Source of the DNA: Desulfovibrio piger ATCC 29098
GTDB taxonomy: Bacteria; Desulfobacterota; Desulfovibrionia; Desulfovibrionales; Desulfovibrionaceae
DNA length: 54,665 nt
NCBI RefSeq assembly: GCF_000156375.1
Contig: NZ_DS996351.1
Coordinates: 1-54,665 of the forward strand
Reading direction: 5' to 3'
Position 1 is the stretch's first letter. Each line of letters opens with the position of its first letter. Shown here one piece after another: positions 16,919-25,625 of this stretch. The notes beneath the pieces were generated by a model. That model ran no database searches. It was not told where the DNA came from and saw nothing but the letters and a program-made list of their open reading frames with translations. A program made the position numbers and the translations under genes.

Positions 16919-17215
16919 ATTTTTACCTTTTAAACATAAAGATCGAATCATATCAAAATAATGCAGGATACGTGCGGCATTTTCTCCAGCCACAAGGGCT
17001 TGCTGATCCATAAAGATGCCCTTGGCGGCCGGAGGGGAGGACACGGCGGAGGAGGCCGGCAAGGCGTAAAAAACGTGCTGCTTGGCTGCCTGTTGCCGTG
17101 GCCCTTCCATGCCGGCGCCGGACCGGGCCCCAGCGGGTCCCTGCCGTGCGGACGTCTCGAAAAATCTTTTACTTTGCGATACGATGCGTCCTCAGTAAGG
17201 CCCTTGGAGAAGATC
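16919..17215. other. divergent intergenic region
   Basis: Between the Fur-like boxes and the EamA gene; AT-rich to about 16970, then GC-rich with no gene seen. It should contain the promoters of both transcription units. Confidence 0.4.
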
Positions 17216-18193
17216 ATGACGACAGCCACAAGCCGATATTTTGCCCTGCTGGCCCTGACGGCCGCCCTGTGGGGCGCCCAGCCGCTGCTGGTCAAGATCA
17301 CCATGCGGGAACTGAACCCGTCCACCATGACAGCGGTGCGTTATCTGCTCATGAGCATCACGTTTTTCGCGCTCATGCGCTGGCGGGGCCTGCCGCTCCT
17401 GCCGCCGCTGCGTCTGATGCCGGCCCTGCTGCTCATGGGCATCACCGGTGTGGCGCTCAACAATATAGCCCAGTTCACCGGCCTGCAGCTCTCCACGGTT
17501 AGCAACGCCACCCTCATCGCCACCACCACTCCGGCCGTGACGGCCCTGGTGGCCCTGATCTTCCTGCGCGAGCGCCTGCTGCCCATCGAACTGCTGGGGA
17601 TCCTGCTCTCCGTGGCCGGGGCGCTGTTCCTCGTCAGCAAGGGACAGATCGACGTGCTGCTGCATATCTCCTTCAACAAGGGGGACCTGCTTTTCTTCAC
17701 CGCCCAGCTGGGGTGGGCCGTCTATTCCCTGACGGGTTTCCGCGTCATGCGCCATCTTCCGCCCCTGACGACCACGGCCTGGGCCGGGCTGTTCGGGACG
17801 GCGGGCACCTTCATCTACGCCGCGCTGACCGGTCAGCTGGACGTGCACGGCGTGGGCGGCACGACCCTGGCCTGCATGGTCTATATCGTCTGGATAGGCG
17901 GTGTTTGCGCTATGATCTTCTGGAACATGGGGGTCAAGGTGGTGGGCGCGGGGCAGGCGGCCATTTTCCTCAACATCATGCCGCTGGTGGGCGTTGTTTT
18001 GGGCGTGACTTTGCTGGGCGAGGACTTTGCCTTCCGTGAGGCCTTCGGCGCCGTGGGCATCCTGGGCGGGGTGTATATCCTGACGCACAGCCGCCAGATC
18101 ATGCGGCGCATGGACCAGCGCCTGATCCGGCGTGCCCGGGAACTGGCGGCCGCCCGGCGTCAGGCCGCGGAAAAGGAATCCCGCCGGGACTGA
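17216..18193 (+). CDS. EamA/DMT-family transporter
   Basis: A 325-residue inner-membrane permease with ten membrane segments in two EamA repeats (each about 130 residues; ALWGAQPLLVKITMRELNPS in the first, AQLGWAVYSLTGFRVMR in the second) and a basic cytoplasmic tail. Family members export or import metabolites such as amino acids; the substrate cannot be told. GGAGAAG precedes ATG 17216. It is followed by the GT-C-like gene after 38 bases on the same strand, so it may be part of that operon. Confidence 0.9.
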   Translation: MTTATSRYFALLALTAALWGAQPLLVKITMRELNPSTMTAVRYLLMSITFFALMRWRGLPLLPPLRLMPALLLMGITGVALNNIAQFTGLQLSTVSNATLIATTTPAVTALVALIFLRERLLPIELLGILLSVAGALFLVSKGQIDVLLHISFNKGDLLFFTAQLGWAVYSLTGFRVMRHLPPLTTTAWAGLFGTAGTFIYAALTGQLDVHGVGGTTLACMVYIVWIGGVCAMIFWNMGVKVVGAGQAAIFLNIMPLVGVVLGVTLLGEDFAFREAFGAVGILGGVYILTHSRQIMRRMDQRLIRRARELAAARRQAAEKESRRD

Positions 18194-18231
18194 GCCGGTG
18201 GTATGGCATTTAGCAAGGGACGGCTGCGCCT

Positions 18232-19920
18232 ATGAAAGATATCGAATGTGGCAAATACCGGCTCACGGACCTGGCTATGATCCTGCTGGCCGCGCTGTTC
18301 TGCTGGTGTGCCCTGCAGGGGACGCTGGAGCTCAATCCCCAGGGCATCGGCATGGACAGCGACCTGCAGAATTATGCCCAGATCATGGAGGCCGCCGAAT
18401 ACCCCGCGGCCTTTGCCCTTGACCCGGTGGCATCGTATTTTCCGCGGGATCCGGGCGTGCCCAACCTGCTGACGGACCTGGCGGGCCTGTTCCCGGGTGG
18501 AGACAACGCCGCGGTGGACATGCTGCGTGTGGGCTCGCTGGGCGTCTTTTTGCACTTCCTCGCCTATTACATCCTGGGGCGTTGCCTGTTCCGCAGTCCG
18601 TCTCTGGCGGTCCTGCTCTCGATCTTAATGGGCATCGCCGTGCACTGGGCGTTCGGCACCTTCTGGGGCAGCATGCGTTCGGATCCGGTGCCGCGCATCT
18701 TTTACGCCGATCTCTGGCCCTTCCTGTTGCTGCTGGCCTGTGCGGCGGTCAAACGCCCCTTGCTGCAGCCCGTGGTCATGCTGCTTTCAGGCTGTGCCAT
18801 GCTGGTACATACGGTCAGTGCCCTCATGGGCGGGGCCATGTTCTTCATGGCTTTCTTTTTGCTCTGGCAGGGCAGGAGGCCATGGCGCCACGCGGGCCTG
18901 AGCCTGCTGAACCTGTTGAGCTTCGCGATCCCCGTTGCTATATACCTGAGGGTCTTCCTTGCGGATACTCCGGCGCCGCCTGTCGAATATGGCGGCCTTT
19001 TTGCCGAGGTGCGCGCCCTGCGTTACAGCAAGGACTGGCATGATGTCTGGCAGAGCCTTGCGGACATAGTGCGCTATTATATCTTCCCGGTCCCGCTCTT
19101 CCCTGCGGCGGCTGTGTCGGCGGTGGTGCTGTTCAAAAAGCGGCAGCAGCTGGCCGGGCCGGTGCGTACCCTGCTGCGCCTCATGCCCGGCATGGTGCTG
19201 GGCATCGCGGGCGGCTGTGTGCTTTGTGCCCTGGAGATGTGGCTGGCCCGCCATCTTGGGCGGCAGAACATGAGCCAGGAGATCCTGCGGGGCACACGCT
19301 TCCTGGTGCCGCTTTCCTGGCTGCTGCTGACCTGCCTTTTGTCCCTGTACTGGCAGGGCATCGCTCCCTTGCTGCGCCGGGGCTTCGTCGTCCTGCTGGC
19401 TGTTGTTTTGCTGTCGCTGGGGCAGGGCAAACAGGTGGTGGCGGCCCGGCATGCCCTGGCGGACATGACCGGCATGAGCTGGTTGGATACGGCGGAGGCC
19501 CGGCAGCTCAAGGTGCGCTCCCTGAGATTGCAGGACGCCCTGCGGGCCCTGCGTGCGCAGGCGGGACCGGAAGAGATCGTTTTCACTGACGGCGATTGTA
19601 TGGCCGTACGTTTTGCGGCCCGCATGCCCCTGCTTCCCGTGCACAAGGACGGGAACGTCATCTATTATGCGGGCGATCCTGTCCTGGCCCGGCGCTGGCT
19701 GGCCATGCAGCAGTGCATGGCGGACGATGCCGGCGGCTACATGGACATCTGGCGCACGGAGCAGGCTGCGTTGCTGCTGACGCGCCATGTGGAGCACAAA
19801 GCACAGTTGCTGCGTTACGGCTCCCTGCTTTTTGAGAATGAAGACTGGCTGTTGCTGCGGCGTTCGCCGGTATCTGCGGACGGCGGTGCACAGGCCACGA
19901 GGAGTGGACATGCAGACTGA
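18232..19920 (+). CDS. multi-pass membrane protein, GT-C-like
   Basis: 562 residues with about ten to twelve membrane segments and a C-terminal soluble part of about 130 residues. The first external loop has GIGMDSDLQNYAQIM, with a DSD acidic motif where GT-C glycosyltransferases carry their catalytic Asp; this is architectural inference. The start codon follows AAGGGA by 11 bases. The end overlaps the start of the next GT2 gene (19910), implying translational coupling. The GT2 product would supply a polyprenyl-phosphate sugar that this enzyme transfers outside the membrane. It is a distant structural analogue of the protein at 2616. Confidence 0.75.
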   Translation: MKDIECGKYRLTDLAMILLAALFCWCALQGTLELNPQGIGMDSDLQNYAQIMEAAEYPAAFALDPVASYFPRDPGVPNLLTDLAGLFPGGDNAAVDMLRVGSLGVFLHFLAYYILGRCLFRSPSLAVLLSILMGIAVHWAFGTFWGSMRSDPVPRIFYADLWPFLLLLACAAVKRPLLQPVVMLLSGCAMLVHTVSALMGGAMFFMAFFLLWQGRRPWRHAGLSLLNLLSFAIPVAIYLRVFLADTPAPPVEYGGLFAEVRALRYSKDWHDVWQSLADIVRYYIFPVPLFPAAAVSAVVLFKKRQQLAGPVRTLLRLMPGMVLGIAGGCVLCALEMWLARHLGRQNMSQEILRGTRFLVPLSWLLLTCLLSLYWQGIAPLLRRGFVVLLAVVLLSLGQGKQVVAARHALADMTGMSWLDTAEARQLKVRSLRLQDALRALRAQAGPEEIVFTDGDCMAVRFAARMPLLPVHKDGNVIYYAGDPVLARRWLAMQQCMADDAGGYMDIWRTEQAALLLTRHVEHKAQLLRYGSLLFENEDWLLLRRSPVSADGGAQATRSGHAD

Positions 19921-20902
19921 AAAAAAAAGCAACAGGATCGCGGTCCTGATCCCCTGCTATAACGAGGCGCTGACCATCGGGAACGTGGTCAGGGATTACC
20001 GGCAGGCCCTGCCGGATGCCGACATCTATGTGTACGACAACAATTCCACCGACGAAACAGCCCGTCTGGCCCGTGAGGCCGGTGCCATCGTGCGTCCCGA
20101 GCCCCGTCAGGGCAAGGGCAACGTGGTGCGGACCATGTTCCGTGACATCGAGGCGGACTGCTATCTGATGGTAGACGGGGACGATACCTATCCGGCTTCG
20201 CAGGCGGCGGCCCTGTGCGCGCCCGTGCTGGAAGGCCGCGCGGACATGGTCATCGGTGACCGCCTTTCCTCCACCTATTTCACGGAGAACAAACGCCCGT
20301 TCCACAACAGCGGCAACATGCTGGTGCGCCGTTGCATCAACATGTTCTGGAAGCGCGGTCGGCAGATCGAGGACGTCATGACGGGCATGCGGGCCATGTC
20401 GCCCCTGTTCGTCAAATCCTTCCCCATCCTTTCGCAGGGCTTCGAGATCGAGACGGAGATGACCATCTTTTCCTTGGCCAACAATTTCCGCATCGCGTCC
20501 ATGCCCATCCAGTACCGTGACAGGCCGGAAGGCAGTTTTTCCAAGCTGAATACGTTCCGGGACGGCTTCCGCGTCCTGAAGACCATCGCCGTCCTGTTCA
20601 AGGATTACCGGCCGTTGCTGGTCTTCTGGTCGGTGGCCTGTCTGCTGGCCCTGCTTTCCCTGGGGCTGTTCCTGCCCGTGCTGGGGGAATACATGTCCAG
20701 CGGGCTCGTGCCCCGCTTCCCGTCCCTGATCGTGTCCGGCTTCTGCATGCTGGCGGCTTTGCTGAGCGTTGTTTCCGGTCTGATCCTGGACTGCCAGCGC
20801 AAGCGAGCCCGGCAGGCCTTCGAGATCCAGCTCAATATGTTGTCGCTGCTGTTGCGGCAGGGTAGCGATGCCCCCCGGCGGGAACAGGCCGGGACCGAAT
20901 AG
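19910..20902 (+). CDS. family 2 glycosyltransferase (GtrB/DPM-like)
   Basis: A 330-residue GT2 protein. The GT-A domain begins VLIPCYNEALTIGNVVRDY, has YVYDNNSTDETA and the nucleotide-sugar motif MVDGDDTYPA, then RDRPEGSFSKLNTFRDG, which is usual in GtrB-like enzymes. Two C-terminal membrane segments (residues about 240-310) anchor it. The ATG lies inside the end of the previous gene, with GAGGAG upstream. It probably makes a polyprenyl-phosphate sugar. A GtrA-type protein is encoded convergently just beyond the terminator, the usual partner in sugar flipping. Confidence 0.9.
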   Translation: MQTEKKSNRIAVLIPCYNEALTIGNVVRDYRQALPDADIYVYDNNSTDETARLAREAGAIVRPEPRQGKGNVVRTMFRDIEADCYLMVDGDDTYPASQAAALCAPVLEGRADMVIGDRLSSTYFTENKRPFHNSGNMLVRRCINMFWKRGRQIEDVMTGMRAMSPLFVKSFPILSQGFEIETEMTIFSLANNFRIASMPIQYRDRPEGSFSKLNTFRDGFRVLKTIAVLFKDYRPLLVFWSVACLLALLSLGLFLPVLGEYMSSGLVPRFPSLIVSGFCMLAALLSVVSGLILDCQRKRARQAFEIQLNMLSLLLRQGSDAPRREQAGTE

Positions 20903-20912
20903 ATATGGATGA

Positions 20913-20942
20913 AAAAAAGCCGGGCAGGAGCCCGGCTTTTTT
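20913..20942 (+). terminator. bidirectional terminator between GT2 and gtrA-like gene
   Basis: AAAAAAGCCGGGC (20913-20925) and GCCCGGCTTTTTT (20930-20942), AGGA-type loop. A run on one side and T run on the other let it serve both convergent genes. Confidence 0.92.
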
Positions 20943-21000
20943 GGTTGGTGCGGCAGCGCTGGAAAAGGCAAGGGAACGGCTGCAAGACAGGGCGCTCGTG

Positions 21001-21381
21001 CTAGCTCAGGGCCTTGCGCTTCATGATGTAGTTCCAGATCATGACCACGCCTGTGGCCACCACCTTGGCCAGCATGTAGTGCAGGGCCAGCTTGTCCACC
21101 AGCAGCCACATACAGACCTGGTTGATGCCCAGACCGGCCAGGCTCGACCCCACGAAGACCACCTGCCGGGCAAAGCTGCGTGCCGCCTGATGGAAGACGA
21201 AGAACACGCAGAGGTAATAATTGACGATGACGGCCACGATGAAGGCCCAGGCGGACGACCAGAGATAGTGGACGTCCAGCACGCTGGTCAGCAGGAACAG
21301 CAGGCCGTAGTCCACCAGAAAGGTCAGGCCGCCCACGATGCAGAAGCGGAAGAATTCCGCGCCACGGCTGGCAAGGGACAT
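21001..21381 (-). CDS. GtrA-family membrane protein
   Basis: A 126-residue protein with four membrane segments; FRFCIVGGLTFLVDYGLLFL is the typical GtrA start and WNYIMKRKALS the typical end. The family is thought to flip or assist undecaprenyl-phosphate-linked sugars. AAGGAG precedes the ATG at 21381. It stands opposite to the EamA/GT-C/GT2 group, separated by a bidirectional terminator, and probably works with the GtrB-like enzyme there. Confidence 0.92.
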   Translation of the reverse strand: MSLASRGAEFFRFCIVGGLTFLVDYGLLFLLTSVLDVHYLWSSAWAFIVAVIVNYYLCVFFVFHQAARSFARQVVFVGSSLAGLGINQVCMWLLVDKLALHYMLAKVVATGVVMIWNYIMKRKALS

Positions 21382-21674
21382 AAGGGCTCCTTTGGGATTG
21401 AGGGCTGCCCTGACTTATCCTGTTCCTCGCCGGGGCGCAAGCCGGACAGGCAGCGGGCGATCAGGGAGCAGGCTGGCCTAGGGTATCGGCGCCGCAGGGC
21501 ACGGGCACGCAGCGGCTAGGCAGGGCACCGGCCTAAAACAGCCCGCTCAACGGTACTGCAAGCCGCACGATGACCGGAGTGGCGGGGAAGGGACGTCCCT
21601 GCCGGGATGTTCCTCCCTCCGGTGCTCCCGGCACCGGGGCCTCCCGGGTTGCGTGGCTTGGGGACGGCAGTGCC

Positions 21675-24600
21675 TCAGGGACGTGCGGGCTCTTCGTTCG
21701 CCCCCTCCGCTCCGGCAGGGCGGATCTGTCCCTTGTCCAGCAGGAAGAGGGGAGCATCTGGCTGTATCTCCCGCAGCAGGGCCGCCGTGTGGGGATGGCA
21801 GGTGAAGAAGAGCAGCTGCTGCCGGGGGCCGTACTTCCCCAGGCTGAGATCCCCCAGGATGCGGGCCGTGCGGCGTGCCCGGCCGGGATCGAAGTCCACC
21901 AGTACATCGTCCATGATGACGGGCAGGGGGCTGGCCTGCGCCGCGTGATCCTGGATGTAGGCCAGGCGCAGGGCCAGATAGAGCTGCTCCTGCGTGCCCC
22001 GGCTCAGCTGTTCCGGGCTGACGGGCTCGCCCTGCGGCGGCATGACCCGCAGGCTGGAATCGCCCACGACGGCGCCCACGTCCTGCCAGGCGCCTGCGGT
22101 GATGTCCCGGAAGATGGCCGCGGCACGGCGGATGACACGGGGCTGGCGCTCCTTCTCAAAAGCCAGCTTGGCCCTGTGGAGCAGGGCATGGGCCAGACGG
22201 AGGCGGCACCAGGCATGGGCCTGCCGCTGCAGTTCCTCCCGCTGGTCGGCTTCCTGCTGCAACAGCTCGGCCAGGGTCCCGTCCTGCTGCATGGCTTCCA
22301 CGCGCACGCCCAGGGCAGCGACGTCTTCCGCCAGAGCATCTTCTTCCTGCCGCAGTGCCTCCAGCAAGCGCTGCTGTTCGTCGCGGGCCTGTTCTTCTTC
22401 CTCCCGGGCTTCTTCGCGGAAGGAAGACAAAAAGGCCTCCAGAGGCTGGGCCCCGGCCATCAGACGCAGGCTGTCCTCCAGCAGCTGGCGCCGCTGTTCC
22501 GTCTGGCGCCGTTCTTCCAGCAGGGCCGCAGTTTGCAAAAAGTCCCTGTCGTCCCGGGCCTCTCCCTGACGCAGCAGGGCGACCAGATCGGCCCGGATGC
22601 CATCGAGCTCGCTTTCCGCATGGCGGCAGGCAGTTTCCTGCTGGTCCAGCGATCGGCGCAGGCGGGCCTGCTCCGCGGCACGCTGACGGGCGTCCTCCGC
22701 AGCTTCGCACAGCATCTCCAGCTGCCGGAGCCAGTCGGCATCCTGCGGTAGGACGGGCCGCCCCAGCTCTTCCAGCAGGGCCGCCAGAGGGGCGCGCAGG
22801 GCCTCCACCTCGTCATGCAGGCGTTGCAGGCGCGAACCCTCCTGCTGCAGCTCTTCTTCAAGGCGCAGGCAGGATTCCATGCCATCCAGGGCGGCATGGA
22901 CGGTCCCCGGCTCCAGGTCTTCCGGCAGGCCCAGAGAATGCAGGCTTGCGATCCAGGCGGTCCGGGCCGTCTCCAGTTGGCGGGCCGCTTCCTGCGTGTG
23001 GCAGCGGCTGTCCTCCAGCACCTTGCGGCAACGTTCCAGCAACCCGGCACTGGTCGCGACCTCGGCAGCGGCCTGCTGATGCCGGGCGCGGGCCTCTTCC
23101 GCCTCCCGGCAGAGGGCAAGTCCCCGGCGGACAGCCTCCGGCAAACCGGGACAGGCAGCATCGGAGGGGAGCAGGGCCAGCAGTTCCCGCACGTCCTGTT
23201 CCGTCTGCTGCAGCGAAGAGGCCGCATGTCCGGCATCGTCCTCGGCCGTGCGCAGGGCCTCCGCCAGTGTGGCGGCGGTGGCTGCCCGTTCGAAAAGGAG
23301 CCCTGCCGCTGCCGGGGCAAAAGCGGTGGCGGTGGCTGCGGGCAGTATGGCCTGCCAGCGTTTTTCCTCTTCCTGTACGGCGGCAAGGAGTTCCTGCTCC
23401 TGCGTGGCCAGTCGAGCCAGTGTTTGTCTGACGCTCCTCAGTTCCTGACGCAGCCTGTCGTGCTCCTGCAGGAGCTGATCCAGTTGGCGGCGCAAGCCCT
23501 GCTGCTTTTCCAGACGGGCTTCCAGCTCGTCGGCATCGGGGATGTCATTGGTCGTGCTGCGCGTCAAAGGCAGATGGGCAAGGCGGTGCTGCTGTGCCCG
23601 CAGGCGGCCGGAGCTTTCTTCCAGCAGCTGGCGGACGCGTTCAGCCTCTTCCCGTCGGCGATGTTCCGCCTTCCCGGCCCTGGGCATGCCGCCTGCCAGC
23701 AGGGCGAGCCCGCAGAGCGTTGCCAGCCTGCCTGCCCAGGGCGAGGAGGCCAGCTCGGGCCAGGGGATCAGGTCCGGGGCCCACTGTCCGGCCAGCAGGA
23801 GGGCCAGGCCGGGGAGCAGGAGCACGATACCCATGCAGATCAGGGGCAGGCTGCCGCCTGTCAGGGGGTGTGCCAGCTGTCGTGCCTGCTGTGTCAGGCT
23901 TTCCTGTCGGACAGTCTCGGCGGCGATCCCGGCCCGGAGCGTACGGCAATGCCGCACGGCAGCGGCAAAACGTTCCAGTGTTTCCTGCTCCGGGGCCGGA
24001 TGGTGGTCGATGGCCTGGACAAGCGCCCTCTCGCGCTGTTGCAGCTTTTCTTGCTCCTGCCGTGTGTGGCCCTGCTGCTCCCGCAGGCTGCGCAGGCGTT
24101 CTTCCAGATGCCCAAGGCGGGAGGCAAGGGACAGCGCTTCGTCCCTGTGGCGGAGCAGGCGCTCCGGCCCGGCAAGGTCGTTTTCCTCCAGATGCAGGGG
24201 AGCGCAGGCACGGCAAAAGGCTTCCCGGGCCCGTTGCTGCCGCCGTTGCCAGCGGGGGAGATCGTCCTGTTTTTCCTGCCAGTTTTCCAGAAGGCGTTGC
24301 AGGTGGCGCTGCTGTCCGCTGTCCAGGGGCGGCCGGCGGTCGGGCAGGGCCTCCAGACGTTGCTGGTGTCCCTGATGGGTCTCCTCGGCCTGGGCCAGCG
24401 CGGCGGCGGCTTCGTCTTCCCGCTGGCGGGCCATCCGCAGGGCCGTCGTACAGGTCGCCAGCGCGGCGGCCTGCCGTTCCAGTTCCTCCCGGCCGAAGAC
24501 CGAACGGTCCGTGGCCCGGATGCGGGCGCAATCCCAGTCAGGTCCCAGACGGGAGAGCTCTTCCTGCAGGCGGCGGGAGAGCTGTTCCTTGCGCAGACGC

Positions 24601-25625
24601 GCCAGCGGCAGGTCGGTCAGGGCCTGCCGGTAGGTGGAGCTTTGTTCCGTCAGGGCACGCAAGCGGGGCAGGGCCGCCGCAAGGGCCTGATCCGGACAGA
24701 GCTCCCGGAGCTGGTCGCGCGTCCGGGCGCATTGCTCGCGCAGGGCCTGTACGGCACGCCGGCGCTCCTCCTCCCGTTCCCGCAGGCGGGCCAGACGCTC
24801 ACGCCCCTGCGGCGGAAAATCCTGCGGCAGGCCGGAAAGGCGCTCCAGCTGCATCCCCAGCAGATGCCATTCCCGCCACTGCTCCCAGACGGAAAGACGC
24901 CGTTCCGTCCGGCGCAGGCTGGTCTCCAGCTCCGTCTTGCGGTGGCGGAGGTTTTCCAGCTCCTGTCTGCGCTGCTGCCACTGGGCGCACAAGGCATCGT
25001 AGCGGCTGCTCTGGGCATCGGCCTGGCGGATACGGACCCGCAGCTCCTGCCAGACGCCCGTCTGGACGTTGAGGGGCAGCTTGCGGCCTTGCGGACGATA
25101 GACGGCATCGGCCTGCTGTTGCAGGGCGCGCAACACATCGGCCGGGGAACGCAGGCCCGTGCCGAAGCTGGCCCCGTAGAGGGCATGGCGTATGGCCTCG
25201 TCGTCCAGGCTCTCGAAACACTGCAATTCCCCCAGACTGAAACCGAAAACATTGCGATAGACCTGGCGGTCGATGCCCCGGAAGAGCTGCTCCAGCAGGT
25301 TTTCCGGCACAGGGGTCCCGTCAGGGCCGGTGAGCTGCAGGCGACCGCTGCCCGGGCCGGGGCGGCGATGCAGGTGCAGCAGGCCGTGGGGACCGTTTTC
25401 CAGCGTCAGACTGCCCCCGGCCTGGCCGCCGCGCAAAGGCTGGCCGGCCTGCCGTTCTTTGCGCCCGGAGGGGTAGCCGGTGAGCATGGCCCGCAGGAAG
25501 GCCAGACAGGTGGATTTGCCGGCCTCGTTGTCGCCCAGAAAGATGTTGATGCCCGGGCCGAGGTCCTCGGCGCCCGTCTGGGCAAGGATGCCGAAGCCGT
25601 CTGCGTGGAAGGACAGGAGGCGCAT
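21675..25625 (-). CDS. YhaN/SbcC-like ATPase with long coiled coil and membrane segments
   Basis: A 1316-residue SMC/Rad50-type ATPase. The N-terminal Walker A is FLGDNEAGKST; the C-terminal half has the signature LSRGTQEQLYLALRLAY and Walker B LPVIMDDVLVDFD. Between them are long Arg/Gln/Glu-rich coiled coils. Around residues 585-645 the coil is broken by two hydrophobic segments (LPLICMGIVLLLPGLALLL and LATLCGLALLAGG) and no CxxC zinc hook is seen, as in YhaN-like proteins. The start ATG overlaps the stop of the nuclease gene (TGATG), so they are coupled. The pair should act like SbcCD in DNA end processing or recombination, possibly at the membrane. Confidence 0.88.
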   Translation of the reverse strand: MRLLSFHADGFGILAQTGAEDLGPGINIFLGDNEAGKSTCLAFLRAMLTGYPSGRKERQAGQPLRGGQAGGSLTLENGPHGLLHLHRRPGPGSGRLQLTGPDGTPVPENLLEQLFRGIDRQVYRNVFGFSLGELQCFESLDDEAIRHALYGASFGTGLRSPADVLRALQQQADAVYRPQGRKLPLNVQTGVWQELRVRIRQADAQSSRYDALCAQWQQRRQELENLRHRKTELETSLRRTERRLSVWEQWREWHLLGMQLERLSGLPQDFPPQGRERLARLREREEERRRAVQALREQCARTRDQLRELCPDQALAAALPRLRALTEQSSTYRQALTDLPLARLRKEQLSRRLQEELSRLGPDWDCARIRATDRSVFGREELERQAAALATCTTALRMARQREDEAAAALAQAEETHQGHQQRLEALPDRRPPLDSGQQRHLQRLLENWQEKQDDLPRWQRRQQRAREAFCRACAPLHLEENDLAGPERLLRHRDEALSLASRLGHLEERLRSLREQQGHTRQEQEKLQQRERALVQAIDHHPAPEQETLERFAAAVRHCRTLRAGIAAETVRQESLTQQARQLAHPLTGGSLPLICMGIVLLLPGLALLLAGQWAPDLIPWPELASSPWAGRLATLCGLALLAGGMPRAGKAEHRRREEAERVRQLLEESSGRLRAQQHRLAHLPLTRSTTNDIPDADELEARLEKQQGLRRQLDQLLQEHDRLRQELRSVRQTLARLATQEQELLAAVQEEEKRWQAILPAATATAFAPAAAGLLFERAATAATLAEALRTAEDDAGHAASSLQQTEQDVRELLALLPSDAACPGLPEAVRRGLALCREAEEARARHQQAAAEVATSAGLLERCRKVLEDSRCHTQEAARQLETARTAWIASLHSLGLPEDLEPGTVHAALDGMESCLRLEEELQQEGSRLQRLHDEVEALRAPLAALLEELGRPVLPQDADWLRQLEMLCEAAEDARQRAAEQARLRRSLDQQETACRHAESELDGIRADLVALLRQGEARDDRDFLQTAALLEERRQTEQRRQLLEDSLRLMAGAQPLEAFLSSFREEAREEEEQARDEQQRLLEALRQEEDALAEDVAALGVRVEAMQQDGTLAELLQQEADQREELQRQAHAWCRLRLAHALLHRAKLAFEKERQPRVIRRAAAIFRDITAGAWQDVGAVVGDSSLRVMPPQGEPVSPEQLSRGTQEQLYLALRLAYIQDHAAQASPLPVIMDDVLVDFDPGRARRTARILGDLSLGKYGPRQQLLFFTCHPHTAALLREIQPDAPLFLLDKGQIRPAGAEGANEEPARP

